Shown: positions 29,362 to 38,827, counted from the first letter of the stretch. The stretch: DNA of 64,000 bases from an uncultured Dysosmobacter sp. (GCA_947625655.1 CANQPD010000002.1:248001-312000); one strand, 5' to 3'. Notes: generated by a model not told the origin, from the letters alone. Numbers and translations are program-made.

Positions 29362-30198
29362 ATGAATGTTGGCATCGTTGGCCTGGGGCTCATCGGCGGC
29401 TCCATGGCGAAGAGCATCAAGGCCCGCACCGCCCACACCGTCTTTGGCGCCGACCTGGACGCCGAGACCATGACCCTGGCCCGGATGTGCGGCGCCATCG
29501 ACGCTCCTCTGACAGACGAAAACCTGCCCCAGTGCGATCTGATCCTGATCGCTATCCGCCCCGGCGCGGCCATTGAGTGGACCCGCCGCCATGCCGGCAG
29601 CATCGCCAAGTCCGCCATTCTGGTGGACCTGTGCGGCGTGAAGCGGACAGTGGTGGCGGGCATCGGCCCCATCGCCGAGCAGTACGGCTTCGCCTATATC
29701 GGCGGCCACCCCATGGCGGGCAAGGAGCGGGGCGGCTTCACCGCCGCCACCGACAGCCTGTATGTGGGCGCCTCCATGATCCTGACGCCGGACAAGCGGA
29801 CCGACATGCAGCTGCTGGAGACCCTGAAGGCCTTTTTCCTGGACATCGGCTTTGCGGGCCTTACCTTCTCCGACCCGGAGGAGCATGACCGGATCATCGC
29901 GTTTACCTCCCAGCTGGCCCACATCGTCTCCAGCGCCTATGTCAAATCCCCCGAGGCCCAGCGCCGCCGGGGCTTCTCCGCCGGCAGCTTCCAGGACATG
30001 ACCCGCGTGGCCCGGCTGGACGAGGACATGTGGACAGAGCTGTTTTTGGACGACGCCGATTATCTCACCCGGGAGCTGGATGAGATCATCCTCCATCTGT
30101 CGGAATACCGGACGGCACTGAAGGCCAAGGACGGCCAGGCCCTCCGGGCGCTGCTGAAAGACGGCCGGGAGAAAAAGGCCACGGCGGGCGGGCATTGA
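29362..30198 (+). CDS. tyrA: Prephenate dehydrogenase
   Basis: 278-residue NAD-dependent enzyme converting prephenate to 4-hydroxyphenylpyruvate for tyrosine. The Rossmann loop VGIVGLGLIGGS is at the N-terminus, with GGHPMAGKERGG and EEHDRIIAFTSQLAHIVSSA as active-site segments. There is no ACT domain, so this form is probably not regulated through a C-terminal amino-acid sensor. It starts 4 nt after aroF; a GTG one codon upstream is an equal alternative. Confidence 0.94.
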   Translation: MNVGIVGLGLIGGSMAKSIKARTAHTVFGADLDAETMTLARMCGAIDAPLTDENLPQCDLILIAIRPGAAIEWTRRHAGSIAKSAILVDLCGVKRTVVAGIGPIAEQYGFAYIGGHPMAGKERGGFTAATDSLYVGASMILTPDKRTDMQLLETLKAFFLDIGFAGLTFSDPEEHDRIIAFTSQLAHIVSSAYVKSPEAQRRRGFSAGSFQDMTRVARLDEDMWTELFLDDADYLTRELDEIILHLSEYRTALKAKDGQALRALLKDGREKKATAGGH

Positions 30199-30235
30199 TC
30201 CGCCCCCTCCCATCCTATATATAAGGAGCGTCTCT

Positions 30236-31306
30236 ATGTCCAACTCCATTCAAATCATCCCCGTTCACACCGCTCCCGCCTATGCGGTCGCCATCGGCGG
30301 CGGCCTGCTGCCTGCCTGCGGCCAGCGGCTGCGGGAGATCCTGGGGCCCTGCCACGCGGCAGTCATCACCGACAGCACCGTGGCTCCTCTGTATCTGGAC
30401 ACCGTGGCCCGCAGCCTGGAAGATGCCGGCTTTGCCGTCAGCACCTATGTATTCCCCGCCGGCGAGGCCCACAAAAATTTTGAGACCCTCTCCGGCATCC
30501 TGGAATTTCTGGCGGAGGAGCGCCTGACCCGCTCCGACTGCGTGGTCGCCCTGGGCGGCGGCGTCACCGGAGACATGGCGGGCTTTGCCGCCGCTGTATA
30601 CCTGCGGGGCGTCCGCTGCGTCCAGCTGCCCACCACGCTGCTGTCCGCGGTGGATTCCTCTGTGGGCGGCAAGACCGCCATCGACCTGAAGGCGGGGAAA
30701 AATCTGGCAGGGGCCTTTTTGCAGCCCGCCGCCGTCCTGTGCGACACAGACTGTCTCGCCACCCTGCCCGCCCACGTTTTTGCCGACGGCGCGGCCGAGG
30801 CCGTCAAGACCGGCGTCCTATGCGACGAGAGCCTGTTCGCGCTGTTTGAGGACGGCTCCCTGACCGCCGCCCCCGGCGAGGTCATCGCCCGGTGCGTGGC
30901 CTACAAGGCCGGCGTGGTGGAGCGGGACGAGAGGGAACAGGGCGAGCGCCGCCTGCTGAATCTGGGCCACACTGTGGGCCACGCCATTGAAAAGTGCAGC
31001 GGCTATGCCATTCCCCACGGCCACGCCGTGGCGGCGGGGCTGGCCATCATCGCCCGGTCCGCCGAGGCTCTGGGCTGGGCCGAGGAGCCCATCGCGGCGC
31101 GCATTGCCGATTGCCTTGCCAAAAACGGCCTGCCCACCGGCACGGAATACACTGCCGCCGACCTGGCTCACGCCGCCTCCGCCGACAAAAAGCGCTCCGG
31201 CGGGGACATCACGCTGGTCATTCCGAAAAAAATCGGCGTCTGTGCGCTGAAAAAAGTGCCGGTAGGCCAGTTGCTGCCCATCATTTCCGCGGGATTGGAG
31301 GGCTGA
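30236..31306 (+). CDS. aroB: 3-dehydroquinate synthase
   Basis: 356-residue NAD- and metal-dependent cyclase turning DAHP into 3-dehydroquinate. Signature segments are GGGVTGDMAGFAAAVYLRG, PTTLLSAVDSSVGGKTAID, and the metal-binding histidines in NLGHTVGHAIE and PHGHAVAAGL. The ATG follows AAGGAG. The next gene starts 1 nt after its stop. Confidence 0.96.
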   Translation: MSNSIQIIPVHTAPAYAVAIGGGLLPACGQRLREILGPCHAAVITDSTVAPLYLDTVARSLEDAGFAVSTYVFPAGEAHKNFETLSGILEFLAEERLTRSDCVVALGGGVTGDMAGFAAAVYLRGVRCVQLPTTLLSAVDSSVGGKTAIDLKAGKNLAGAFLQPAAVLCDTDCLATLPAHVFADGAAEAVKTGVLCDESLFALFEDGSLTAAPGEVIARCVAYKAGVVERDEREQGERRLLNLGHTVGHAIEKCSGYAIPHGHAVAAGLAIIARSAEALGWAEEPIAARIADCLAKNGLPTGTEYTAADLAHAASADKKRSGGDITLVIPKKIGVCALKKVPVGQLLPIISAGLEG

Positions 31307-31307
31307 T

Positions 31308-32528
31308 ATGGATATTCAGATCACGCCCCGCCGCCTGTCCGGCACCGTCACGCCGCCGCCCAGCAAATCCATAGCCCACCGTCTTCTCATCGCCGCCGCC
31401 CTGGGCGGCGGCGCCAGCACCGTCCGCAATGTGACCTTCTCCCAGGATATTGAGGCCACGCTCCGCTGCATGGAGGCCCTGGGCGCCCGCTGGGAGCGTC
31501 CGGCGGAAGACTGCGTCTGCCTTACCGGCGTCGGCGGCGCTCCCCGGACCTTCGCGGAGCTGCCCCGGTTTGACTGCGGGGAATCGGGCTCCACTCTGCG
31601 CTTCCTCATCCCCATCGCCCTGGCGGTGGCGGGCGGCGGCGTGTTCACCGGGCGGGGACGGCTGATGGAGCGGCCTCAGAAGCCCTATTTCGATCTCTTT
31701 GACGAAAAGGGCATTTTTTACGAACAAAAGGACGGCGTCCTGACCATCCGGGGCCGCCTGACGCCTGGGGCGTACCGGCTCCCTGGCAATGTGTCCAGCC
31801 AGTTCTTCACAGGACTGCTGTTCGCCCTGCCCCTGCTGGACGGGCCCAGCGCCATCGCCAGCACCACGGCCCTGGAGTCCGCCGGCTACATCACCATGAC
31901 TCTGGAAGCCATGGAGACCGCCGGTGTTTCCGCCGCGGCGGACAGCGCCGCCTTTGCGGTCTCTCCCGCCGCCTACCAGCCCTTTGCCGGTACGGTAGAG
32001 GCAGACTGGTCCCAGGCGGCCTTCTGGTATGCCGCCATCGCCCTGGGCAGCCCCATCGGGCTGGAGGGGCTGAATCTGGAGTCCGCCCAGGGAGACATGG
32101 AGGTGGCGGACCACTATCTCCGGCTGTCTGTGCCGGGGGAGGTGGAAATCGACGTCTCCGGCTGCCCCGACCTGCTGCCGCCCCTGGCGGTGATGGCCGC
32201 CATCCGGCAGGGCACGACCCGTTTTGTCAACGCCGCCCGCCTGCGCATCAAGGAAAGCGACCGGCTGGCCACCACCGCCGCGCTGCTGAACACCCTGGGC
32301 GGGCAGGCGGAGGAGGGGCCGGACAGTCTCACCGTCTATGGCGTCCCCGCCTTTTCCGGCGGCACGGTGGACGGCGCCAACGACCACCGCATCGTCATGG
32401 CGGCGGCCATCGCCGCCACCGCCAGCAGAGCGCCTGTCACCATTTTGGGCGCGGAAGCGGTCAACAAATCCTATCCCAGCTTCTGGGACGACTATCAACG
32501 GTTGGGAGGCGAAATCCATGTCCTCTGA
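31308..32528 (+). CDS. aroA: EPSP synthase (3-phosphoshikimate 1-carboxyvinyltransferase)
   Basis: 406-residue enzyme adding PEP to shikimate-3-phosphate. It has the N-terminal PPSKSIAHRLLIAAAL substrate site, DCGESGSTLRFLIP, KESDRL and the C-terminal NDHRIVMA motif. It is slightly shorter than the roughly 430-residue norm but with all motifs present. Translationally coupled: it starts 1 nt after aroB and overlaps aroC by 11 bp. The SKS(I)AHR N-terminus with alanine in place of the more usual asparagine is a natural variant of SKSxSNR; its effect on inhibitor sensitivity cannot be judged here. Confidence 0.95.
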   Translation: MDIQITPRRLSGTVTPPPSKSIAHRLLIAAALGGGASTVRNVTFSQDIEATLRCMEALGARWERPAEDCVCLTGVGGAPRTFAELPRFDCGESGSTLRFLIPIALAVAGGGVFTGRGRLMERPQKPYFDLFDEKGIFYEQKDGVLTIRGRLTPGAYRLPGNVSSQFFTGLLFALPLLDGPSAIASTTALESAGYITMTLEAMETAGVSAAADSAAFAVSPAAYQPFAGTVEADWSQAAFWYAAIALGSPIGLEGLNLESAQGDMEVADHYLRLSVPGEVEIDVSGCPDLLPPLAVMAAIRQGTTRFVNAARLRIKESDRLATTAALLNTLGGQAEEGPDSLTVYGVPAFSGGTVDGANDHRIVMAAAIAATASRAPVTILGAEAVNKSYPSFWDDYQRLGGEIHVL

Positions 32529-33609
32529 ATTTGGAAAGCTCCTGCGGGTGTCTGTGTTCGGGCAGTCCCACGGCAGGGCCATCGGCGTCAACATTGACGG
32601 CCTGCCCGCCGGGGAAGCCATCGACCTGGAGGAGCTGAACGCCTTTCTGGACCGCCGGAAGCCCGGCAAAAGCCCCCTGTCCACCCAGCGGCGGGAGGCG
32701 GACGAGCCCATCTTCCTCTCCGGTCTGGAACGCGGCGTGACCTGCGGCGCGCCTTTGTGCGCCATCATTGAAAACGGGGACCAGCACTCCTCGGACTACA
32801 GCGAGCTTCTGGACAAGCCCCGGCCCTCCCACGCGGACTATACCGCCCGGGTGAAGTGGGGCGGCCATGCGGACATGCGGGGCGGCGGCCACTTCTCCGG
32901 CCGGCTGACGGCTCCCCTCTGCATCGCCGGCGGCATCGCCAGGCAGATCCTGGCCCGCCGGGGCGTGTACATAGGGGCCCACCTGGCCGCTGTTGGGACA
33001 GAGGATGATACAGCCTTCCCGCTGCGCCCCACGAAGGAATTGTTCGAGGAAGTAGCCGCCAAGCCCTTCCCGGTGCTGGACGACCGGGCGGGAGAGCGGA
33101 TGCAGGCCCTGATCCTGGACGCCCGGCAGAAGCTGGACTCCGTGGGCGGCATCATCGAATGCGCCGCCATCGGTCTCCCCGCCGGGCTGGGAGATCCCAT
33201 GTTTGACGGCATCGAAAACCGGCTGGCGGCAGCGCTGTTCGGGATCCCCGCCGTCAAGGGTGTGGAATTCGGGCTGGGCTTTGGCTCCGCCCGGCTCCAC
33301 GGCTCGGAGAACAACGACCCCTTTACGGTGGAAAACGGCCAGACCGTTACCGAAACCAACCGCGCCGGCGGCATCCTGGGCGGCATCACCACCGGGATGC
33401 CCGTGACGCTGCGGGTGGCCGTCAAGCCCACGGCCTCTATCAGCCAGTCCCAGCGGACGGTCAGTTTTTCCACAGGCCAGCCGGCTGATCTGGTGATCAA
33501 GGGCCGCCACGACCCGTGCATCGCCCACCGGGCCGTCCCCGTGGTGGAGGCGGTCACCGCCGCCGTTTTATTAGATTTACTGTTGGAGGGAAATCATGGA
33601 ACTTTCTGA
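32518..33609 (+). CDS. aroC: Chorismate synthase
   Basis: 363-residue FMN-dependent enzyme making chorismate from EPSP. It opens with LLRVSVFGQSHG, then the RGGGHFSGRLTAPLCIAGGIA loop seen in clostridial forms instead of GGGRSSARET, and has GLGFGSARLHGSENNDPF and the C-terminal KGRHDPCIAHRAVPVVEA. The ATG at 32518 (MSSEFGKLL) lies inside aroA; longer in-frame starts would read antisense-like sequence. It overlaps pheA by 14 bp. Confidence 0.95.
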   Translation: MSSEFGKLLRVSVFGQSHGRAIGVNIDGLPAGEAIDLEELNAFLDRRKPGKSPLSTQRREADEPIFLSGLERGVTCGAPLCAIIENGDQHSSDYSELLDKPRPSHADYTARVKWGGHADMRGGGHFSGRLTAPLCIAGGIARQILARRGVYIGAHLAAVGTEDDTAFPLRPTKELFEEVAAKPFPVLDDRAGERMQALILDARQKLDSVGGIIECAAIGLPAGLGDPMFDGIENRLAAALFGIPAVKGVEFGLGFGSARLHGSENNDPFTVENGQTVTETNRAGGILGGITTGMPVTLRVAVKPTASISQSQRTVSFSTGQPADLVIKGRHDPCIAHRAVPVVEAVTAAVLLDLLLEGNHGTF

Positions 33610-34732
33610 AATTCGCACGCAAATCGACGCAGTGGACGACCAGCTGCTGCAGCTGTTCCTGGAGCGCATGGCCCTGTCCGAAGAGGTGGCGGCCTATAAG
33701 AATGAGCACCATCTGCCCATCCTGAACAAGGAGCGGGAGCGGGCCATCCTGGCCAAGGTCACGGAAAAGGCCGGGGAGAAGGAGCGGTATGCCTATCATC
33801 TCTTCTCCACGCTCTTCGAGCTGGCCCGGTCCCGCCAGGCGGAGCTGATCAACGCGCCCACCAAGGTGGCATCCCAGGTGCAGGCCTCTCTGGCCGCCGG
33901 CAGCGAGGTCTTCCCCCAGACCGGCCTGGTGGCCTGCCAGGGTGTGGAGGGGGCCAATTCCCAGGTGGCCTGCGACCGCGTCCTGCCCCGGGGCAGCATC
34001 GTCTACGTCAAGACCTTTGCCGCCGTGGCTGCCGCCGTGGAGTCCGGCCTGTGCAAATTTGGCGTGCTGCCCATTGAAAACAGCTCCAACGGCTCTGTCC
34101 GCGCGGTCTACGATCTGCTGCAGGACCACAATCTTTCCATTGTCCGCTCCACCCGGCTGTGCATCCGCCACGAGCTGCTGGCCCTGCCCGGCGCCAAGCC
34201 GGAGGACATCACTGAGATCTACTCCCACGAGCAGGCCATCGGCCAGTGCAGCAAATTCCTGAACGGTCTGAACGGCGTCCGTGTCATCCCCTGTCCCAAC
34301 ACCGCTGTCGCCGCCCAGATGGTGGCCGAGAGCAGATACCCCCATGCCGCCGCCATCTCCTCCCATCCCTGCGCGGCGCTGTACGGCCTGGAGTGCGTCA
34401 ACGACAGCATCCAGGACAGCGACAACAACTACACCCGCTTCATCTGCGTCTCCAAGGACCCGGCCATTTATGCCGGCGCCAACCGCATCAGCCTGATCAT
34501 CTCCGCCGACAACAAGCCCGGCGCCCTGTATGACATCCTGTCCAAGCTGGCGGCCCTGGGCATCAATATGACGAAGCTGGAATCCTGCCCCGTCACAGGG
34601 CGGAACTTCGAGTTTATCTTCTACCTGGAACTGGAGGCCTCTGTGCTGGAGCCCGGCGTGCTGTCCATGCTGGAGGAGCTGGAGCGCACCTGCCCCGGCT
34701 TCCGGTTCCTGGGCAGCTACGCGGAAGTCTGA
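33596..34732 (+). CDS. pheA: Bifunctional chorismate mutase/prephenate dehydratase (P-protein)
   Basis: 378 residues in three parts: an AroQ-type chorismate mutase (about 1-85, ELSEIRTQIDAVDDQLLQLF), a prephenate dehydratase (about 105-290, with GVEGANSQVACDR and VLPIENSSNGSVRAVYDLL), and a C-terminal ACT domain (about 300-378, IISADNKPGALYDILSKLA, with ESCPV in place of ESRP). It channels chorismate to phenylpyruvate, and the ACT domain implies Phe feedback. It starts inside aroC behind TTGGAGGG. Confidence 0.95.
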   Translation: MELSEIRTQIDAVDDQLLQLFLERMALSEEVAAYKNEHHLPILNKERERAILAKVTEKAGEKERYAYHLFSTLFELARSRQAELINAPTKVASQVQASLAAGSEVFPQTGLVACQGVEGANSQVACDRVLPRGSIVYVKTFAAVAAAVESGLCKFGVLPIENSSNGSVRAVYDLLQDHNLSIVRSTRLCIRHELLALPGAKPEDITEIYSHEQAIGQCSKFLNGLNGVRVIPCPNTAVAAQMVAESRYPHAAAISSHPCAALYGLECVNDSIQDSDNNYTRFICVSKDPAIYAGANRISLIISADNKPGALYDILSKLAALGINMTKLESCPVTGRNFEFIFYLELEASVLEPGVLSMLEELERTCPGFRFLGSYAEV

Positions 34733-34735
34733 GCC

Positions 34736-35980
34736 ATGGACGAGAAGATCTACGGCCTGCTGGGCCGCAGGCTTGGCCACAGCTGGTCCGTCCCCATCCA
34801 TACCGCCCTGGGATGCCCGGGATACCGCCTGATCGAGCTGGAGCCGGAAGCGCTGCCCGCCTTCCTGGCCCGGCCCGATATCGGCGGACTGAACGTCACC
34901 ATCCCCTACAAGCGGGATGTCATGCCCCTCTGTGACGTGATCGATGAAGCCGCCCTGGCCATCGGCAGCGTCAACACCCTGGTCCGGCGCGGCGACGGAA
35001 AGCTGTACGCCTGGAACACCGACGCCGCGGGCTTCCGCTGGATGGCGGAGCGGGCGGGCGTCTCCTTCCAGGGCCGCAAGGCGGTCATCCTGGGCAGCGG
35101 CGGCGCGTCCCTGACCGCCCGGGCCGTGGCCCGCCGCATGGGCGCCCGGGAAGTCGTGGTCATCTCCCGCTCCGGCCCGGACAATTACGGGAACCTTGAC
35201 CGCCATGCCGACGCGGAAATCGTGGTCAACACAACGCCGGTGGGCATGTATCCCAACACAGGCGTCTCGCCGGTGGAGCTGGCCCGTTTCCCCCGCTGTA
35301 AGGGCGTTTTGGACGTGGTCTACAATCCCCGGCGCACCGCCCTGCTGCTGCAGGCGGAGGGGCTGGGCATTCCCTGTTCCGACGGGCTCCCCATGCTGGT
35401 GGCCCAGGCCAAGGCGGCGGAGGAGCACTTCTTCGGCAAGGCCATCCCTGACAGCGAAAACGAACGCATTTTGGCCATGCTCCGGCAGGAGACCGCCAAC
35501 ATCGTCCTCATCGGCATGCCCGGCAGCGGGAAAACCGTTGTGGGCGCCGCCCTGGCAGAGCTGACGGGCCGGGAGGCCATTGACATTGACGCCCGCATCG
35601 TGGCCCGGGCCGGCCGTTCCATTCCCGAGATCTTTGCCAGCGGCGGCGAGGCGGCTTTTCGCGCGCTGGAGCGGGAGGAGACCGCGTCGGCCGGGAAGCT
35701 GTCCGGCAAGATCATTCTGACCGGCGGCGGCGTCATCAAGGACCCGCGGAACTACGCCCCGCTGCATCAAAACGGCCGGATCTATCATCTGATCCGGGAC
35801 CTGAATGCGCTGCCCACCGAGGGGCGCCCCCTGTCCCAGGGCGCGGACCTGGCTGCCATGTGGGCGGAGCGGGCGCCGCTGTACGCCCGGTTCCGGGACG
35901 CCGTCACGGAAAACAGCGGCACGGTGGACGAGACCGCCGCCGCGATTTGGAGGGATTTTTGTGAAAATTCTGGTGCTTAA
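34736..35980 (+). CDS. aroEK: Fused shikimate dehydrogenase-shikimate kinase
   Basis: 414-residue fusion catalysing two successive pathway steps. AroE covers about residues 1-245 (GRRLGHSWSVPIHTALG, LNVTIPYKRDVMP with the catalytic Lys, NTDAAGF, GSGGASLTARAVA). AroK covers about 255-414 (Walker A GMPGSGKT near 260-267, then IDIDARIV, FRALEREETASAGKLSG, ILTGGGVI). There is no frameshift or internal ribosome site between them. The order of activities matches the pathway, dehydroshikimate to shikimate to shikimate-3-phosphate. It starts 3 nt after pheA and its end overlaps aroQ. Confidence 0.93.
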   Translation: MDEKIYGLLGRRLGHSWSVPIHTALGCPGYRLIELEPEALPAFLARPDIGGLNVTIPYKRDVMPLCDVIDEAALAIGSVNTLVRRGDGKLYAWNTDAAGFRWMAERAGVSFQGRKAVILGSGGASLTARAVARRMGAREVVVISRSGPDNYGNLDRHADAEIVVNTTPVGMYPNTGVSPVELARFPRCKGVLDVVYNPRRTALLLQAEGLGIPCSDGLPMLVAQAKAAEEHFFGKAIPDSENERILAMLRQETANIVLIGMPGSGKTVVGAALAELTGREAIDIDARIVARAGRSIPEIFASGGEAAFRALEREETASAGKLSGKIILTGGGVIKDPRNYAPLHQNGRIYHLIRDLNALPTEGRPLSQGADLAAMWAERAPLYARFRDAVTENSGTVDETAAAIWRDFCENSGA

Positions 35981-36392
35981 CGGCCCCAACATGAACATGC
36001 TGGGCATCCGCCAGCCGGAGATCTACGGCAGGGCCACTTACGAGGACCTGAAAGCCATGATCCAGGCCGAAGCGGACAAGCTGGGCGCGGAGGTCTCCTT
36101 CTTCCAGTCCAACCACGAGGGCGCGCTGGTGGACGCCATCCAGCAGGCCTATTTTGACCGGGTGGACGGCATCATCATCAACCCGGCGGCCTACACCCAC
36201 ACCAGCGTGGCGCTGCTGGACGCGGTAAAGGCGGTGGGCATCCCCACGGTGGAAGTCCACGTCTCCGACCCGGACAGCCGGGAGGACTTCCGCCATGTGT
36301 CCTATATCCGCGCAGCCTGTGTGGGCACCATCCGGGGCCACGGCCTGCCGGGATATCTGGAGGCGCTGCATCTGCTGTGCGATCAGGCCTGA
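35961..36392 (+). CDS. aroQ: Type II 3-dehydroquinate dehydratase
   Basis: 143-residue dodecameric-type dehydroquinase. It has LNGPNMNMLGIRQPEIYG with the catalytic tyrosine, FFQSNHEGALVDAI, NPAAYTHTSVAL and VEVHVSDPDSREDFRHVS. A GTG start at 35961 follows GGAGGG inside the fused gene (20-bp overlap). It closes the operon, so all steps from PEP/E4P to chorismate plus both prephenate branches are encoded here. Confidence 0.95.
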   Translation: MKILVLNGPNMNMLGIRQPEIYGRATYEDLKAMIQAEADKLGAEVSFFQSNHEGALVDAIQQAYFDRVDGIIINPAAYTHTSVALLDAVKAVGIPTVEVHVSDPDSREDFRHVSYIRAACVGTIRGHGLPGYLEALHLLCDQA

Positions 36393-36404
36393 AGCATATG
36401 GAAA

Positions 36405-36435
36405 GCCGTCCGCCTTTTAGGCGGGCGGCTTTTTT
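36405..36435 (+). terminator. aro operon terminator
   Basis: GCCGTCCGCC / GGCGGGCGGC stem, then a 6-T tract. Confidence 0.85.
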
Positions 36436-36440
36436 CAGCA

Positions 36441-36474
36441 AAAAAGGACTGCCGCTTTCGCGGCAGTCCTTTTT
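36441..36474. terminator. Bidirectional terminator (serves cstA)
   Basis: A 15-bp perfect stem AAAAAGGACTGCCGC / GCGGCAGTCCTTTTT with a 4-nt loop, suited to stopping convergent transcription from both sides. Confidence 0.8.
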
Positions 36475-36521
36475 ATCAGCGGAGACTGGCAAAACTCCGT
36501 TGTGTTTTTGGGGAAAATTGC

Positions 36522-38237
36522 TTACTTCGCAGAAGCCTTCTTGCCGGCCTTGGACATGGTGCTGATGCCCTCGATGGCCAGCACGACAGCCAGGATGACC
36601 AGCAGGACACCCAGGACAGCCTGGACATAGGGACCCCAGTCGGCGGCGCCGTCGGAGATCAGGCCGATCTGCGTCTTGGTGTTGATGATCAGAGAGGAGA
36701 TCGTGACAACCAGCATGAAAATCATGGGGATCAGGAACATCTTGTTGTTCTTGCCGATGTTGCCCAGCCAGGTCGCCACAGCCAGCAGGCCCAGAGCGGC
36801 CAGCAGCTGGTTGGCGGAGCCAAACAGAGCCCAGATCTTCTCATAGCCGTTCAGGCCCAGCAGGACGCCCAGAATAACAGTGATGCCGGTGGAGACATAC
36901 ATGTTGGAGAAGACCTTCTTGTAGCCGGTGACGTTCTCGGGAGTCTCACCCTTGCTGCCGTCCAGCCAGAACTCCTGGAACATGAAGCGGGCCAGACGGG
37001 TGGCGGTATCCAGAGAGGTCAGGCAGAAGGAGGAATAGGTCAGGACCAGCAGGGTGTACAGCACGCTGTACACGCCGCCGTGGCTGGGATCGATCATGCC
37101 AGCGATACCGCCGCCGAACAGGACGGTGGGGCCGACATTGATGTCACCGCTGTTGGCATTGGCAAAGCCAGCCACAGCGCAGAGGACCAGGATGGCCAGG
37201 ACGCACTCCAGCAGCATGCCGCCGTAAGCGATGGGCTTCGCGTCGGTCTCTTTATCCAGCTGCTTGGAGGTGGTGCCGGAGGAGACCAGGGAGTGGAAGC
37301 CGGAAATGGCGCCGCAGGCGATGGTGGTGAACAGCACGGGGAAGATGGGGGTGGAGCAAGTCTCACTGGTAACAGTGGGCAGGCTGGCCAGAGTGGGATG
37401 GCCAATCACCACGGCCACAGCGGCCAGAGCCAGCATCGCGTACAGCAGGAAGCTGGACAGATAGTCACGGGGCTGCAGCAGGATCCACACAGGGGTGACA
37501 GAAGCGATGGCGATGTACAGGCCGCAGATCCACATCCACGCGGTGGAGGACAGATAGATGGGATGGAAGACCATGCCGATGGCGATGATGGCCACGATGG
37601 CGACCACGCCCACCACGGAAGCAACGGCCATGGGGGCGTTGCGGCGATAGACGCAGAAGCCGAAGATGATGGCGATGACGATGAACAGCAGGGACACCAT
37701 GGCCACGCGGGCATTGCTCTCGGAAGCCGCATAGTCCACAGCACCCGCCTCGGTGAAGGTGGCGCCGAAGGTGCCGGCCACGATGGAGGCGAAGGCGGCC
37801 ACGACCAGGATCAGGGTCAGGTAGGCGAAGATCAGGAACAGCATCTTCGCGCGCTTGCTCATGTTCTCGGAGATGATCTCGCCGATGGAGCGGCCGCCGT
37901 GGCGGACGGAGGCGAACAGGGCGCCGAAGTCATGGACGCCGCCGAAGAAGATGCCGCCAATGACGATCCACAGCAGGCAGGGCAGCCAGCCAAAGCCCAG
38001 CTTCAGAGCGGAGATGGGGCCGGTGATAGGGCCGGCGCCGGCGATGGAAGAAAAGTGGTGGCCCATCAGGACAGGGGCCGGAGCGGGGACGTAGTCGATG
38101 CCGTCCTCCATGGTATGCGCGGGGGTCTCTTGGTTATTCTCACCAACGCCCCACTGCTTGCACAGCCAGCGGCCGTAGAAAATGTAACCGCAGGCCAGCA
38201 AAGCAACGCCGATGATCAGAAGTACCAGACCATTCAT
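36522..38237 (-). CDS. cstA: Carbon starvation CstA-family transporter
   Basis: 571-residue membrane carrier with about 16 hydrophobic segments. CstA markers include GHHFSSIAGAGPITGP, the repeated small-residue helices, and FHSLVSSGTTSKQLDKETDAKPI. It is shorter than the about 700-residue E. coli CstA, as is common in Clostridia. Family members import peptides or pyruvate; which applies here is unknown. It is preceded after 17 bp by a conserved-looking small gene sharing the promoter at 38828-38856. Confidence 0.92.
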   Translation of the reverse strand: MNGLVLLIIGVALLACGYIFYGRWLCKQWGVGENNQETPAHTMEDGIDYVPAPAPVLMGHHFSSIAGAGPITGPISALKLGFGWLPCLLWIVIGGIFFGGVHDFGALFASVRHGGRSIGEIISENMSKRAKMLFLIFAYLTLILVVAAFASIVAGTFGATFTEAGAVDYAASESNARVAMVSLLFIVIAIIFGFCVYRRNAPMAVASVVGVVAIVAIIAIGMVFHPIYLSSTAWMWICGLYIAIASVTPVWILLQPRDYLSSFLLYAMLALAAVAVVIGHPTLASLPTVTSETCSTPIFPVLFTTIACGAISGFHSLVSSGTTSKQLDKETDAKPIAYGGMLLECVLAILVLCAVAGFANANSGDINVGPTVLFGGGIAGMIDPSHGGVYSVLYTLLVLTYSSFCLTSLDTATRLARFMFQEFWLDGSKGETPENVTGYKKVFSNMYVSTGITVILGVLLGLNGYEKIWALFGSANQLLAALGLLAVATWLGNIGKNNKMFLIPMIFMLVVTISSLIINTKTQIGLISDGAADWGPYVQAVLGVLLVILAVVLAIEGISTMSKAGKKASAK

Positions 38238-38254
38238 TGTGTTACTCTCCCTTC

Positions 38255-38773
38255 TTAAATGCGCCCGGAACCGAAATTCAGTTCCAGGATCTTACGTGCT
38301 TCCTTTCCGGCTGGATTGGAAAGAAAGCTGTTTGTCGAAATTTCCATTGCTGCTATGTGATACTCCATCCAGCCATGGAGTGCCAGCCGAAAGTTTTTGC
38401 GGAAGCGGGTCTTTTTGATGAGGTCCTTGGCCTCCGGATCAATGGTGTCCGCCAGGACCACCAGCGTCACCAGGGAGGACATATGCTCCCGATTGGGCTT
38501 GATATGGCCCATGCCCGCCTCCCGGGACAGCTCGATCTGATGCCGCAGCTCCGCGGCGTCCAGATGCTCCGTCAGGTAGAAGTAGACATATTCGTGGTTT
38601 TCCACCGCGCTGAGTACATGCTTCCTGCTGACGAGGTAATTCTCATCCCGCAGGTAATAAAACGCGGTGGCGGGATAGCTGCCGCCCTGAACCTGCACAT
38701 CCCGCGCGATATCATAGTGATGGGCATAGGCGTTCAACAGACGCTCCAGCCGGTCCTGCAGGGTCATGTCCAT
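38255..38773 (-). CDS. Hypothetical protein co-transcribed with cstA
   Basis: 172 residues, soluble and charged, with no signal peptide or membrane segment; I do not recognise a family. It begins MDMTLQDRLERLLNAYAHHYDI, which looks like an amphipathic helix, and contains a mixed segment FYYLRDENYLVSRKHVLSAVENHEYVYFYL, here abbreviated in mid-sequence by normal text limits. An ATG behind AAGGAG gives the start. It is first in a two-gene unit with cstA, so a regulatory or accessory role in that transporter's physiology is plausible but unproven. Confidence 0.8.
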   Translation of the reverse strand: MDMTLQDRLERLLNAYAHHYDIARDVQVQGGSYPATAFYYLRDENYLVSRKHVLSAVENHEYVYFYLTEHLDAAELRHQIELSREAGMGHIKPNREHMSSLVTLVVLADTIDPEAKDLIKKTRFRKNFRLALHGWMEYHIAAMEISTNSFLSNPAGKEARKILELNFGSGRI

Positions 38774-38827
38774 GGGCGGTCTCCTTCATCCTCTTCCGAA
38801 AAATCATAAAATCACATTTACGCCGTT

